A DNA stretch of 29,736 bases, taken from contig CAZQKR010000048.1 of the NCBI GenBank assembly GCA_964594045.1, forward strand, positions 1 through 29,736, read 5' to 3'. The translations under genes and the position numbers were made by a program. How positions within the stretch are numbered: position 1 is the first letter of the stretch; the number at the start of each line of letters is the position of its first letter. This stretch comes from UBA2365 sp964594045 (GTDB lineage: Bacteria; Bacteroidota; Bacteroidia; Chitinophagales; Saprospiraceae). Positions 7,424-17,263 of the stretch are shown one piece after another. The notes below the pieces were generated by a model. The model searched no databases, was not told where the DNA came from, and worked only from the letters and a program-made list of their open reading frames with translations.

Positions 7424-8745
7424 GTGAACAAAAAACCATAGCCGGCTTTTCCAAATTGTCCAAAAGAGGCAAGATCAGATGGATCGTCGAGAATTTTTAC
7501 AAAGATCCTGAAACTGTTTTCAATGAACTGATCAGTTTCTGGCATCCGAAAGAGGACCAACAGAAGGTGTTGGACGGTTTCAGTGAGAACACCATCAGCA
7601 ATTTTCCCTTACCGCTGGGTGTTGCTCCTAATTTCAAGATCAATGACAAAGTTTACCTGGTACCCATGGTCATCGAAGAGAGTTCGGTGGTCGCTGCTGC
7701 TTCAGCAGCCGCAAAATTCTGGTTTTCAAGAGGAGGATTTAAAGCGGAGATCCTAGGAATGAAAAAAATCGGCCAGGTGCATTTCATCTGGAAAGGGAAT
7801 TACGAAAAACTCAAGAAGGTTTTTGACCAGCTTAAAACTCAGCTCATTTTGAATGCCAAACCGATCACCAAAAATATGGAAGATCGTGGCGGTGGAGTGA
7901 TCGATATTGAGTTGGTCAATTTAACCGATCGCATCCCGGATTATTACCAGCTCAAAGCCGGATTCCACACCTGCGATTCAATGGGGGCCAATTTCATCAA
8001 CTCTGTACTGGAAAATTTTGCGTCGACTCTGTCAAACTTCCTTCTGAGTTCAGATCATTTCGAAGGTCAGGAAAAAGATGTGCGCATCATCATGTCCATT
8101 TTATCCAATTACACTCCGGAAAATATCGTCAGGGTAACGGTGAGTTGCCCGATACCGGAATTATACGATGAGAAAACGATACCCAATCCGGAGGAATTTG
8201 CGGAAAAATTCTATACTGCCTTACGAATTGCTCATGTGGATCCACACAGGGCGACGACGCACAACAAGGGTATTTACAACGGTATAGATGCCGTTGTTCT
8301 GGCGACCGGCAATGATTTCAGGGCGATAGAAGCCTGTGGCCACACCTATGCAGCAAGGTCCGGGCAATACAGCAGTTTAAGTTACTGTTCCGTTGATGAT
8401 GGCGTGTTTAAATTCTGGATCGATCTGCCTTTGGCGGTTGGTACGGTTGGCGGTCTGACCAGCGCACACCCCATAGCCAAAAGATCATTGGAAATGTTGG
8501 GCAACCCGGGTTCTGAGGAACTGATGATGATCATCGGAGCGGTCGGTCTGGCACAAAATTTCGCTGCAGTCAGATCACTGGTGACCACCGGCATACAGAA
8601 AGGCCATATGAAATTACACCTCAGCAATATCCTGACACAGTTTGGCGCCACGGAAGCTGAGCAACAACAGGTGGAAAAATACTTTGAAGACAAAGTGGTA
8701 TCCTATAGTTCCGTAAGGGAATATCTGGAAAAGCTCAGAAAATAA
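7420..8745 (+). CDS. mvaA: Hydroxymethylglutaryl-CoA reductase, class II
   Basis: The enzyme reduces HMG-CoA to mevalonate, the committed step of the mevalonate route to isoprenoids. The 441-residue length and sequence fit the bacterial class II type. Visible motifs are ENTISNFPLPLGVAPNF (56-72), the catalytic-Glu region VIEESSVVAAAS (84-95), HNKGIYNGIDAVVLATGNDFRA holding the catalytic Lys and Asp, TSAHPIAKRSLEMLG, and the C-terminal GIQKGHMKLHLSNI with the catalytic His. The EESSV stretch has Ser where many homologues have Pro (EEPSV). Some class II enzymes work in the degradative direction in mevalonate-using bacteria. The overlap with fni argues for a biosynthetic role here. The gene ends 2 bases before a strong hairpin shared with sprA. 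Confidence 0.95.
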   Translation: MSEQKTIAGFSKLSKRGKIRWIVENFYKDPETVFNELISFWHPKEDQQKVLDGFSENTISNFPLPLGVAPNFKINDKVYLVPMVIEESSVVAAASAAAKFWFSRGGFKAEILGMKKIGQVHFIWKGNYEKLKKVFDQLKTQLILNAKPITKNMEDRGGGVIDIELVNLTDRIPDYYQLKAGFHTCDSMGANFINSVLENFASTLSNFLLSSDHFEGQEKDVRIIMSILSNYTPENIVRVTVSCPIPELYDEKTIPNPEEFAEKFYTALRIAHVDPHRATTHNKGIYNGIDAVVLATGNDFRAIEACGHTYAARSGQYSSLSYCSVDDGVFKFWIDLPLAVGTVGGLTSAHPIAKRSLEMLGNPGSEELMMIIGAVGLAQNFAAVRSLVTTGIQKGHMKLHLSNILTQFGATEAEQQQVEKYFEDKVVSYSSVREYLEKLRK

Positions 8746-8747
8746 AA

Positions 8748-8780
8748 AAGTTTCCCAATTTCAAAAAGATTGGGAAACTT
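8748..8780. terminator. Shared terminator between convergent mvaA and sprA
   Basis: AAGTTTCCCAAT (8748-8759) pairs perfectly over 12 bases with ATTGGGAAACTT (8769-8780), loop 9 bases. The T tract follows the stem only on the minus strand, so it fits best as the sprA terminator, and it may also stop mvaA transcripts. Confidence 0.8.
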
Positions 8781-8809
8781 AAAATACGGCTATAATAATA
8801 TCATTTAAA

Positions 8810-11800
8810 TTAATTCAGCATAAACCTAACCGTCAGTCCTCCGTCATACCTTGTGATCGGGAAAGAGGTTGGCACGTGAGGAGATGTTTTATTATAATTG
8901 AAAAACAGTCTCAGTATCAGGTTTTCCGTCACCGCATAGTCCACTGTCGGACTGAACCTGATCGCCAGATTACCTCTTGTTGGATCTGCCTTTCTGCCAT
9001 TATCCAGATAATTTTGCAATGTGATATTGTCCCTGTATGAGAAGTCAAAGCCAAAGCTCAGATCTTTTGCAGTACTTTGTACTCCTCTTCCGCCGGTGCC
9101 TGGAGCCTGTGGTGTATTAGTACCTGCAGCACCCGGAGCCGAAGCATCATCAGATTTTTTGGCTTGTCTGTTCTTTTTGCCAAATTCTACATTGGAAATT
9201 TTATAAGAGAATCCGGCAACATACTCAGTTGCCTTGGTCTCGTTCAGGGATACAGAACCAAGCATGAGCATTCTCGACTTTTTATAATTGAATCTGAAAT
9301 CTATATTATTCTTAGTCTTGATGTCAATCCCGATGATCGGATCAAAATTTTCCTGGATGACCAGATCAGGAATGATCAGCCTTGAGTAATAATTATTCTC
9401 ATTCAGGTCAATTTCGGAATACCTCGTTTCATAACTGTAACGCAAATCCGTTGAGTATGAATTTACATTGAGCATGGAGTTGTACCCGTGCCGGATGGAA
9501 ATAGAGCTGAACAGGTCTTTGAATATAGGCAACTGTGACAATCCCTTATAATCGAGACTCCAACTGGGCCTGGGTAAAAACCTGATATCAGAAATGGATT
9601 GCTGGATGTCCAGATCTACTTCCCTTGGATCAATGCCAACATAAGCTGCCATGAAAGCCGGGATCATCACCTGTTGGCTTTGATCTCCGAATCCCTTTTT
9701 GTATTCAGGATTGTCCGGATGAAGATCTCCCAAATCCTGTCCTGCCCTGACAGCAAGCCTGTTGGAGATCGTTTTCCTGTACCCTGAAAACCGTTCAAAC
9801 AGCTCATTATGATCGTCATTGAACAAGGTATTCATGGAAAAATAACTGATCTCGAATGAACCCACATCCTTTAATGCCAGTTGCTGGAAACCCGGATCAG
9901 AACCCGTATCGATATATTTAAATTCTTCGGAATGATTATTGGTCATTCTTTTCTTGAAATCCACTTTGATCTTAAAATCCTTGAAAGGCTCCACATCAAA
10001 AGTGGCATTTATATTCACCTGTTTACGTTGAATTACCTGTTGACTGAGGAACCTGTCCTCTGTGATCCAGCCTTTTACAGCAGCACGGGTCAGCCAGTTG
10101 TCCTGTTGGGTCAAACCTTCTACTTTCTGAATATTTGGCTGCAGTCCGAAAACAAAATCCCAGCCTGGCGAGGAGAAGTTATCTGAAAGTCCTACCAGTT
10201 CGGGTGAATTCATAAAACCCGGTACGATGGTGGACAAATTCTCATCGTAACTGATCTTGGCTCTTCTCAAACTGAGCAAAGGTCTGATCAGTATTTTCTC
10301 GATCATCGTCACCTGTCTTTCAGCTTTTTCTTTTGTATCCGTTTTCACTTGTCCTTTACCAATCTTATCTGAAGTGTCCGGCGTATCACCCGGTTTTGTG
10401 CGTCTGACAGGGGGAGTTGTCCGTGAGCTTGTGCTCTTTCCCTCTATTTTTGCGAGGTATTTGGATTTGGAATAAAGATCAGCAAAATTAAAATTGCCAT
10501 CCAGTGTCCTGCGTTGTTGGTTTTGTATGATATTACCCAGGTTGATCTGGTTGAGCGCTGCTCCTGACCAGTTGTAACCGCCATTATATTTGGCCGTGAC
10601 ATCAATGAAACTCAGGAAAGGAATAAACTTAAGCGGCAATTTATAACTGATATCCAATCCTTGCTGATACAATTGTGATCTTCCGAACTGCTTCAGGCTG
10701 TTCCACATAGTATCTCTTGCACCCTCATTGCTATCCAAAACCAAACCTGATGGGGATCTGTACTCGTCCAGAACTCCATACTTTTTGATTTCATCAATAA
10801 CAGACTGATTACGTGCATTATATGAAAGTCTGAGATCTTTGGTGATGTTCCACTGCAAGGTGTAATTTCGATCCCAGTTGAATCTTTTATCTTCGAAAAG
10901 ATATACAGGCTCGATCGGTTCACGGAACAGACGGGAGTTCTCAAATCGCCTCAATTCCGTATTGAATGAGAAACTGTTAGGTAAGAGGTTGAAGTGAATC
11001 TCTTTAATGAATTTAAATTTATCATTGACATTCTTGAACGGCTTGATGTAATCTCCCTTTCTGGAATAGGTGTAATTCAATCCCAGACGCTGATCAGTTT
11101 TATCGTCCTCTTTAATAATTGGATTATTGGCCAAAGTGTTGGTATAGGCATAGCTGACTGTAATATTGGACGGATCCCAGGGTTTAGGCGACTTCTGCTT
11201 GACAGGCGCACCTCCTCCGGTTTGTCCTCCGCCGCCCAATCCACCGATCTGCGCATTGGTGACATTGATGGCTTTAACGGTCACTACATCCAAAGCTCGC
11301 TCTTTTATTGACTGTATGGTATCCTGATTGACTTCATTGGCAATTTTTTCACTCACTGTCAAATCAAGATCATAGGGATCGTATTTGGGAGAACTTACAG
11401 ATCTTCCGTATTGGGCAAAAACAGGCAACCTCACATTGTATTTGGATGGGAAAAACTTCCCGATCTCCACATTTCCTGAAAAGTCATATTCATAGACATT
11501 TTCCATATTACGGCCAGCCAGTTTTTGGTCCAAAGCACCGTATCCGATCGAACTGTAATTTCCGGCAATGGTCACATTGCCCAGGTCTGCCAACTGCACA
11601 TCCAGCCTTGCCAGTCCCGCATAACCACCGCTTTCATTCAACCCGCTCAGCCTCAGTTCATTGACCCAAACCTCCACATCTACGATCTTTTTATTTTTAT
11701 CGAATTTTCTCAATCCGATCTCAACACCCTTGATATAACCCAGACTCGGATTACCAATTATTTTGAGCAAAGCTTCAGGATTGGCTTCATTGTCAGGGTC

Positions 11801-14800
11801 ATTTTTTTGATACATCTCTGTCAAAGGAACATTTGAATTGTTTCTTTCCAGCTTGAGATCTGTCAGCTTTTTCAGAACAAGATCAATATAGTTTTCATCC
11901 TTCCAGATATTCAATTCATTTGTAACTCCTTCATCAGGATCAGACATGTGCAGCGGAACTTCATATTCGTAGTAGTTGTTGGTAAAATCCTTTCCCAGCT
12001 TAATGTATAAAGACACTTCCTTATCTTCAGCTGGAAACTGAGAGCCCAAAGGCTTTTCTGCATGTACAAACAATTGCAGCCGTTCAAAATTCCTGATGTC
12101 CAGTTGGGATAATTTGTAAATGGAAAACTCTGTTGAATCACCGATCCCGGTAGCCTTCAATGCTATGGATTTCTCATCCTGCCTGACATTGCTGTAATTG
12201 GTAAACAGCCGTTCTCTGACAATTCCCGGAGGTGACTTATAATTAAAAGGAAGTTTTGACTGGTTTTCCTCCAAACCCACATCGTCCACTTTGAAAGAAA
12301 AAGTTCTGTCGCCACCTTCTTCAACCACAACTTTCCTTCTCCATTGGTTCCTGACAAAGCTGAACTGAGCCATCCGGAATGTCTTGGGTTTTGCAAAACC
12401 GGTAAAAAATGTCCTGATGAACTGAATGGATCTGTAGCCCTGAATTCCTCCATAAGCAACACCTTCGCTAATTGGGATCTGTACCCTGTACCATATCTCT
12501 TCCACATCGTTTTTATTGATGATGGTTTTCTCATCTGTGATGTAATCGCCGTCAAACCGCGCGATTTTTCCATTATCGTTAGTGATCGGAATGACATATT
12601 CGTAGTAGGATTCGTTCTGATCCAGAGATTTATTGCCATCCAGATCTTCCTTATCCGGTCTTTGTTTACCTCTGCGTTCACCGGTCTCATTATCGGGGAA
12701 GTTGCCTTGCGGATTGTTGTATTTATGATACCTGGTAAGTAAATTATCTTCATTCACCAGGCTTTCATCGTCAAAATAGAGCCAGTTGTCATTTGAGGGG
12801 TCATTTGCTATTTCCAGACTTGCATTGGGAAAGGCGGCATAAATATTTGTCAGCCATTCATTATAATGAGCCTTTTCCTCATCATCAGTAAGACCATCAA
12901 GGCCAACATCCTGCAGTTCCCTGTTTTCCTTTACCGGATCAAGTGCGTCGGTCAGCGGGCTGCTGGTTGGTACTTTGCCCCAGGCAGTTGTGATCGTTGG
13001 CACACTTTCTCCGGGTCGGGGCAAAGAATTTTCATAAAACTGTACGTTATCTTTCAGTATATCTTCAGAAACGTTTCCAAGGTTGAATACCAATTGGCCG
13101 CTTTCATTAAATTCCGGGTTCTCATCCTCATTCCTGCGGTTCATAAATGGATTCAGCATCCAAAATTCTATATATTCAACATTCAAAGCTTCAAAGTCAT
13201 TATTGTCGATGTACCTCATTGCTCCTCCCCACCGCTCCCTGGGATTATTCAGTATCAATTTTTGTTCATTCTCGTCGTAGTTCAATCCTTTTGAGATTCC
13301 CGGATATCCGTTCGGCAACTCAAAATTGTATGGTCCCCTTTCTTCCGGATAGAAGCTGAAGTCGAAAGTTCTCAGGTCTGTCAGGTAACCTGTCTGAATA
13401 TCTCTGTCAAACAATTCTGTCTGATCGATCAACCTGGTATAGGAATCTTTCTGATCCGCTTCACTCCTTGCAGACCGGTCAAAAATATACCAGTTGAGCA
13501 ATGCCCTGTTGGATCCGTAAGCCAGGTCATTGGTTCGGTTGTGTTCCTTAAAACGCAATGGAGTGCTGGCCAGTACCCATTCTGTTTCAATATCCAGGTA
13601 TATCGGTGTGGCTGTGCCTTCAAAATCGTCTATCGAAACCACACCACCACTCTCCTGACCGCCATTGATCGCCTTGGAGTGACCCGGTTTTAATGCGGCA
13701 ACTTCTGCTGTAAAGCTGATCTTGGATGGCGTTTTGGTGCTGTAAAACGGCAACTTATCAACTGCTCTGGTCAGCCAATCCACCTCCTGTGAATAATTAT
13801 AGTCCAGTCCGAATATCCGGTTATTGATCGGATCGTCACCCATGTTGACTTTTTCGGTGAATGGTCTTTCAAACAAGCGCATGTAAGTTGCCCCGATATT
13901 CATGTTGGGATTAATGGCATAATCTGCCCTCAAACCGAGCATATTCCGCTGGGTAAAGCTGTACAGACTGTTATCCTCAAAGGAAACATTGATCGATCTT
14001 CCGGAATCGAGAAGGGATTTGTTGAGTATCCTCAAACGCCCTGTTCCGTAATCAATATCAAAATCAGAACCTTCAATGAGCTTTCTCCCTCCGGCTGTGA
14101 CCGTGACCGAACCTCTGGGGATATTCCAGGCACCCAGTGAAATTTCAGATGAAACACTTGATTTATATTCTCCTTTCAGTACGAACCTGTTCTTTTCCAG
14201 AAAGCTTCTTGCTGCTGTGATCGTCGTATCATACAATTCATTGAAAGTGTATTTTTCAGGAAGTATATTATTATCCGTCAGCAATGTCTGAAGCGACTTT
14301 CCAAACGGTTCCAATACAGGAAAAATCACACTTCCCGTTTTCGGAATAATGGTCAATCCCGGAACATAATCAAAAATTCCATCGGGCTGAGGATCATTGG
14401 ACGAACTGAGATTATCCAAGTTGAACAATGTGAGCAAAGGTATTTTTTTGAGGGATTCTTCCGGGATAAAGCGTTTGAGAGAACCATCGAGGTCTTCAAA
14501 GAATATATCCAGTTTGAAGTCTTCAGGATTGACATCCGGTGCACCTATGGAATAAACGTTTTTCATCATAAGCCTCCATGAAGGAAGATCAACACGCTGG
14601 TTTTTGCTTTTCAGCATTTTAACATATAAAACTTTGTTGGTGGAGTCTGATCTTTCATTGAATTCTCCTACTGTGTACAATTCATCCCCATTATAAGTAT
14701 AGGTATATTCATAAGCCACACCGAGTACCTGATCCGGCCTTAAACGGATATTCAAACTAAGAAAACCCAGTTCGGGATGATAAGTATATTCTGATTGGTT

Positions 14801-16153
14801 GAGTTTTCTGGCTTTGAGGATCTCAAAATCCCTGGTGGGTTCCAGTCCGTATATCGACTGCAGATTGGTTGCCGTATTGATTTGCTCCCGGGTATCTTCG
14901 TCTCTTGCCAATGCCTCATATATGGTACTCATGCGGTTATCTGCAAGGACATATTGTCCGGTGTGGTCGTAAAATTCAGGACCGGGTGCAGGCGCAGGGC
15001 CAAAAACCGGAGTTGGATCGGAATAGTTGTTGATATCATGCTCTCCAAGCATATCAATGGCGCAGATATTTCTCAGATCATGTGTTTCATTGCGGTCATT
15101 GGTCACATAAACATCTATCCTGGAGATGCGGAAAGGACTTTTGACCTGAGGAAGTTCCTGAAGTGCACCTTCAAAAGCGTCGCGATTGAAATGAGAAAGG
15201 AAAAAGTGCCTGTTTTCATCATATTCATCCGGTCTGATCTCATATTCCTGCCTTACTGAACCTTTATCTATGGTCAATCCTTTTTGCTTGGATTTTTGCT
15301 GTGAAGCTATCGCAGTGATCCGGAGATGTCCGAATTGCAATTCTGTTTTAATACCAAAAAGGCTTTGTCCTCCCTGGATAAGTGACCCGCGCAGAGGCAA
15401 ACTCACATTTCCGGCTTCAATTTTCTTTACGATGGCATCCTGGTTGAATTCTTCGCTGTCATATTTCAGTTTGATCTGGTTATCAAAATCAAAAGTTGCC
15501 TTTGGATCATAATTGAAGTCGAGTTTGAGTTTATCCCCGATACTGCCCACCACATTCATTTTGATGTTCATGTCGAAGTCAAATCCGTAGGTTTCCTGTT
15601 GTCTCAGTGTGTAAGCCGGATTGAGGTTTTTCTGATAATCTCCGCCAAAAGTCAGATCAATGCTTCCCTGAGGCTTGATGGTGATCTCATTACCCCCAAA
15701 AAGTCGCTCGATCAAATCTTGCTTCACCTTAACAAATGAAGCGGGATCCACCCGGTTGTCCAATACATCTGTATCTTTTTTTACTCCTGCCAGTCTGTCA
15801 AAATAAGATTTTTCCTGTTGTTTGGCTTTCCATTCCAGATACTCCTGCATGGTCATATAACTCGGCATCCTGAAATAGTCATCCCCTATTTTTTCCGTAA
15901 TGATGTACATACCTGTTTCAGGATCGTATTCAACCTTCTGTTCAATAATTGAAGGATCTTTAAGATCGATGGGATTCTGGGACTGGTCTTCAATAAAATT
16001 TCCAAACCTGGGTTTCAGTGTATCCTGTACACCCGCCATCCGGTCATTCCGTGATTCCCTCTGTCTGTGGCTGTCAACCACAGCCTTTTCTCCGGGTAAC
16101 AGGGTGATTGAGCAAAATATAATAAACAAGACTTTGGCTATATTCAACTTCAT
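8810..16153 (-). CDS. sprA: T9SS outer-membrane translocon protein SprA
   Basis: SprA is the giant beta-barrel that forms the outer-membrane pore of the type IX secretion system, through which proteins with C-terminal sorting domains leave the periplasm. In gliding species it is also needed for motility. The product is about 2447 residues, close to known SprA proteins. It opens with a signal peptide (MKLNIAKVLFIIFCSITLLPG). SprA-like segments include GSIGDKLKLDFNYDPKATFDF, NPRERWGGAMRYIDNNDFEA and YSSIGYGALDQKLAGRN. Many barrel-like strands run to the C terminus, which ends in GGLTVRFMLN. Gly/Pro-rich linkers occur mid-protein (GGLGGGGQTGGGAP) and near the end (APGAAGTNTPQAPGTGGRG). An upstream in-frame ATG at 16189 exists, but the start at 16153 gives the cleaner signal peptide. 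ruvA lies upstream, an arrangement I recall from other Bacteroidota. Confidence 0.95.
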   Translation of the reverse strand: MKLNIAKVLFIIFCSITLLPGEKAVVDSHRQRESRNDRMAGVQDTLKPRFGNFIEDQSQNPIDLKDPSIIEQKVEYDPETGMYIITEKIGDDYFRMPSYMTMQEYLEWKAKQQEKSYFDRLAGVKKDTDVLDNRVDPASFVKVKQDLIERLFGGNEITIKPQGSIDLTFGGDYQKNLNPAYTLRQQETYGFDFDMNIKMNVVGSIGDKLKLDFNYDPKATFDFDNQIKLKYDSEEFNQDAIVKKIEAGNVSLPLRGSLIQGGQSLFGIKTELQFGHLRITAIASQQKSKQKGLTIDKGSVRQEYEIRPDEYDENRHFFLSHFNRDAFEGALQELPQVKSPFRISRIDVYVTNDRNETHDLRNICAIDMLGEHDINNYSDPTPVFGPAPAPGPEFYDHTGQYVLADNRMSTIYEALARDEDTREQINTATNLQSIYGLEPTRDFEILKARKLNQSEYTYHPELGFLSLNIRLRPDQVLGVAYEYTYTYNGDELYTVGEFNERSDSTNKVLYVKMLKSKNQRVDLPSWRLMMKNVYSIGAPDVNPEDFKLDIFFEDLDGSLKRFIPEESLKKIPLLTLFNLDNLSSSNDPQPDGIFDYVPGLTIIPKTGSVIFPVLEPFGKSLQTLLTDNNILPEKYTFNELYDTTITAARSFLEKNRFVLKGEYKSSVSSEISLGAWNIPRGSVTVTAGGRKLIEGSDFDIDYGTGRLRILNKSLLDSGRSINVSFEDNSLYSFTQRNMLGLRADYAINPNMNIGATYMRLFERPFTEKVNMGDDPINNRIFGLDYNYSQEVDWLTRAVDKLPFYSTKTPSKISFTAEVAALKPGHSKAINGGQESGGVVSIDDFEGTATPIYLDIETEWVLASTPLRFKEHNRTNDLAYGSNRALLNWYIFDRSARSEADQKDSYTRLIDQTELFDRDIQTGYLTDLRTFDFSFYPEERGPYNFELPNGYPGISKGLNYDENEQKLILNNPRERWGGAMRYIDNNDFEALNVEYIEFWMLNPFMNRRNEDENPEFNESGQLVFNLGNVSEDILKDNVQFYENSLPRPGESVPTITTAWGKVPTSSPLTDALDPVKENRELQDVGLDGLTDDEEKAHYNEWLTNIYAAFPNASLEIANDPSNDNWLYFDDESLVNEDNLLTRYHKYNNPQGNFPDNETGERRGKQRPDKEDLDGNKSLDQNESYYEYVIPITNDNGKIARFDGDYITDEKTIINKNDVEEIWYRVQIPISEGVAYGGIQGYRSIQFIRTFFTGFAKPKTFRMAQFSFVRNQWRRKVVVEEGGDRTFSFKVDDVGLEENQSKLPFNYKSPPGIVRERLFTNYSNVRQDEKSIALKATGIGDSTEFSIYKLSQLDIRNFERLQLFVHAEKPLGSQFPAEDKEVSLYIKLGKDFTNNYYEYEVPLHMSDPDEGVTNELNIWKDENYIDLVLKKLTDLKLERNNSNVPLTEMYQKNDPDNEANPEALLKIIGNPSLGYIKGVEIGLRKFDKNKKIVDVEVWVNELRLSGLNESGGYAGLARLDVQLADLGNVTIAGNYSSIGYGALDQKLAGRNMENVYEYDFSGNVEIGKFFPSKYNVRLPVFAQYGRSVSSPKYDPYDLDLTVSEKIANEVNQDTIQSIKERALDVVTVKAINVTNAQIGGLGGGGQTGGGAPVKQKSPKPWDPSNITVSYAYTNTLANNPIIKEDDKTDQRLGLNYTYSRKGDYIKPFKNVNDKFKFIKEIHFNLLPNSFSFNTELRRFENSRLFREPIEPVYLFEDKRFNWDRNYTLQWNITKDLRLSYNARNQSVIDEIKKYGVLDEYRSPSGLVLDSNEGARDTMWNSLKQFGRSQLYQQGLDISYKLPLKFIPFLSFIDVTAKYNGGYNWSGAALNQINLGNIIQNQQRRTLDGNFNFADLYSKSKYLAKIEGKSTSSRTTPPVRRTKPGDTPDTSDKIGKGQVKTDTKEKAERQVTMIEKILIRPLLSLRRAKISYDENLSTIVPGFMNSPELVGLSDNFSSPGWDFVFGLQPNIQKVEGLTQQDNWLTRAAVKGWITEDRFLSQQVIQRKQVNINATFDVEPFKDFKIKVDFKKRMTNNHSEEFKYIDTGSDPGFQQLALKDVGSFEISYFSMNTLFNDDHNELFERFSGYRKTISNRLAVRAGQDLGDLHPDNPEYKKGFGDQSQQVMIPAFMAAYVGIDPREVDLDIQQSISDIRFLPRPSWSLDYKGLSQLPIFKDLFSSISIRHGYNSMLNVNSYSTDLRYSYETRYSEIDLNENNYYSRLIIPDLVIQENFDPIIGIDIKTKNNIDFRFNYKKSRMLMLGSVSLNETKATEYVAGFSYKISNVEFGKKNRQAKKSDDASAPGAAGTNTPQAPGTGGRGVQSTAKDLSFGFDFSYRDNITLQNYLDNGRKADPTRGNLAIRFSPTVDYAVTENLILRLFFNYNKTSPHVPTSFPITRYDGGLTVRFMLN

Positions 16154-16329
16154 CGTAAAATCTTTCATTCTTAGCATCAAAAAAACCATAAATTTCCTGT
16201 GGAATTGGTTGTCCTGACAGGTTGTTCTGAAAATATATATTAAGAAATTGTTTTCAAATAACTTAATAACGTCATAATTATAGCTTGAGTATATAATTGA
16301 ACATTTGGTTGCCTTTTTTTGGTTAAGGC

Positions 16330-16926
16330 TCAGTTGAGTTGCCTGAGCACCAACTTTAAAAGTTCACCCAGTTCATTTTTCTCCGGGTTTTCCCTGAGTA
16401 TGCGGTCAACCAGCGGTTCAGCCTTTTGCCTGTGAATTCCCAAACCCTTCAAAGCCAGGATGACCTCTTCCCTGACAGTTACCCCCGTGCTTCCGGATAC
16501 TGTATCTCCTGTCATCGCCTGACCCAATTTACCAATTTTATCCTTCAGGTCCAATATGATACGCTTGGCTGTTTTGGCCCCGATGCCTTTGACCTGCTTG
16601 AAACGATCATCATTTTCCCGCGCAATAGACATCAGGATCTCTTCAGGATTCATGGACGACAGAATGGTTATGGCAGTGCCGGGACCAATTCCACTCACGG
16701 AAATAAGTGCCCTGAAAATATCTCTCTCCCTTTCTTCAAAAAAACCGTACAGGAAATGCCCGTCTTCCCTGACCTGCAGATGCGTGTATAACCTGGCCTC
16801 TGCCAGGTGCTGTAACCGCTCATAAGTATACACACTGATATCGATGTGGTATGCAATGCCTCCCGTATCTATGTACACATACTGGGGTGTCTTCAGACTC
16901 AATTTGCCTTGTACGTACGCAATCAT
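16330..16926 (-). CDS. ruvA: Holliday junction branch migration protein RuvA
   Basis: RuvA binds four-way DNA junctions as a tetramer and loads the RuvB motor for branch migration. The 198-residue length is typical. The N-terminal OB-fold (MIAYVQGKL to about residue 62) is followed by two helix-hairpin-helix motifs, LISVSGIGPGTAITILS (about 74-90) and FKQVKGIGAKTAKRIILDLKDK (about 108-129). A linker with TGDTVSGSTG precedes the C-terminal RuvB-binding domain III (VREEVILALKGLGIHRQKAE to the end). All parts are present. The start at 16926 gives the standard MIAYVQG N terminus. A -7 element lies about 20 bases upstream. sprA follows on the same strand after roughly 175 bases; ruvB is not in the window. 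Confidence 0.97.
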   Translation of the reverse strand: MIAYVQGKLSLKTPQYVYIDTGGIAYHIDISVYTYERLQHLAEARLYTHLQVREDGHFLYGFFEERERDIFRALISVSGIGPGTAITILSSMNPEEILMSIARENDDRFKQVKGIGAKTAKRIILDLKDKIGKLGQAMTGDTVSGSTGVTVREEVILALKGLGIHRQKAEPLVDRILRENPEKNELGELLKLVLRQLN

Positions 16927-16945
16927 ATTGTATTTAACTAATCGA

Positions 16946-16953
16946 CAAAGATA
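16946..16953 (-). promoter_or_regulatory. Likely -7 element of the ruvA promoter
   Basis: The minus strand reads TATCTTTG, an exact TAnnTTTG match 19 bases upstream of the ruvA ATG. No TTG is found at 18-19 bases, the nearest being about 25 bases away. Confidence 0.55.
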
Positions 16954-17056
16954 TATATATTATATAAATAAACTATACCAATTGATTTTTTTATTGAATA
17001 TCCACCACATGTGGTAAAAAAGTGAACTGTCCAAAACAAGCGATCATTGGAATAAA

Positions 17057-17086
17057 AAAACCGGAGCGAACATTCACTCCGGTTTT
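17057..17086. terminator. Bidirectional hairpin terminator downstream of tRNA-Asn
   Basis: AAAACCGGAG pairs with CTCCGGTTTT around the centre at 17071-17072, and G-AA/TT-C inner pairs extend the stem past one mismatch. On the minus strand the stem ends in seven T residues one base from the tRNA 3' end, so it probably ends the tRNA transcript. Confidence 0.85.
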
Positions 17087-17087
17087 G

Positions 17088-17161
17088 CGCCCCCACAAGG
17101 ACTTGAACCTTGGACCTGCGGATTAACAGTCCGTCGCTCTAACCGACTGAGCTATGGGGGC
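17088..17161 (-). tRNA. tRNA-Asn (anticodon GTT)
   Basis: The minus strand folds as a 74-base cloverleaf: acceptor GCCCCCA/TGGGGGC with discriminator G, D stem GCTC/GAGC, anticodon loop CTGTTAA giving anticodon GTT for asparagine, 5-base variable loop, and T stem CAAGG/CCTTG with loop TTCAAGT. The outermost anticodon-stem pair is A-C (ACGGA/TCCGC), a single mismatch. The CCA end is not encoded, so it must be added by CCA-transferase. Confidence 0.96.
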
Positions 17162-17177
17162 TTTTTAAAAGCGAGTG

Positions 17178-17209
17178 CAAATTTATTTTTTTCTGTAAAA
17201 TAAATACAA
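17178..17209 (-). promoter_or_regulatory. Candidate promoter of tRNA-Asn
   Basis: The minus strand has TAAATTTG (17178-17185), matching TAnnTTTG, with a TTG (17207-17209) 21 bases upstream, slightly longer than ideal. The implied leader before the tRNA is about 10 bases. Confidence 0.5.
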
Positions 17210-17263
17210 CTTTTTATAGATTTTTTTTACCCTGAACTAAAAAGCTTCTGTAAATCTTCTCTT

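Noticed and set aside
12163..12753. 196-codon open frame inside sprA
   Set aside because: It is a same-strand, different-frame shadow of sprA. The sprA frame is continuous through it, so there is no frameshift.
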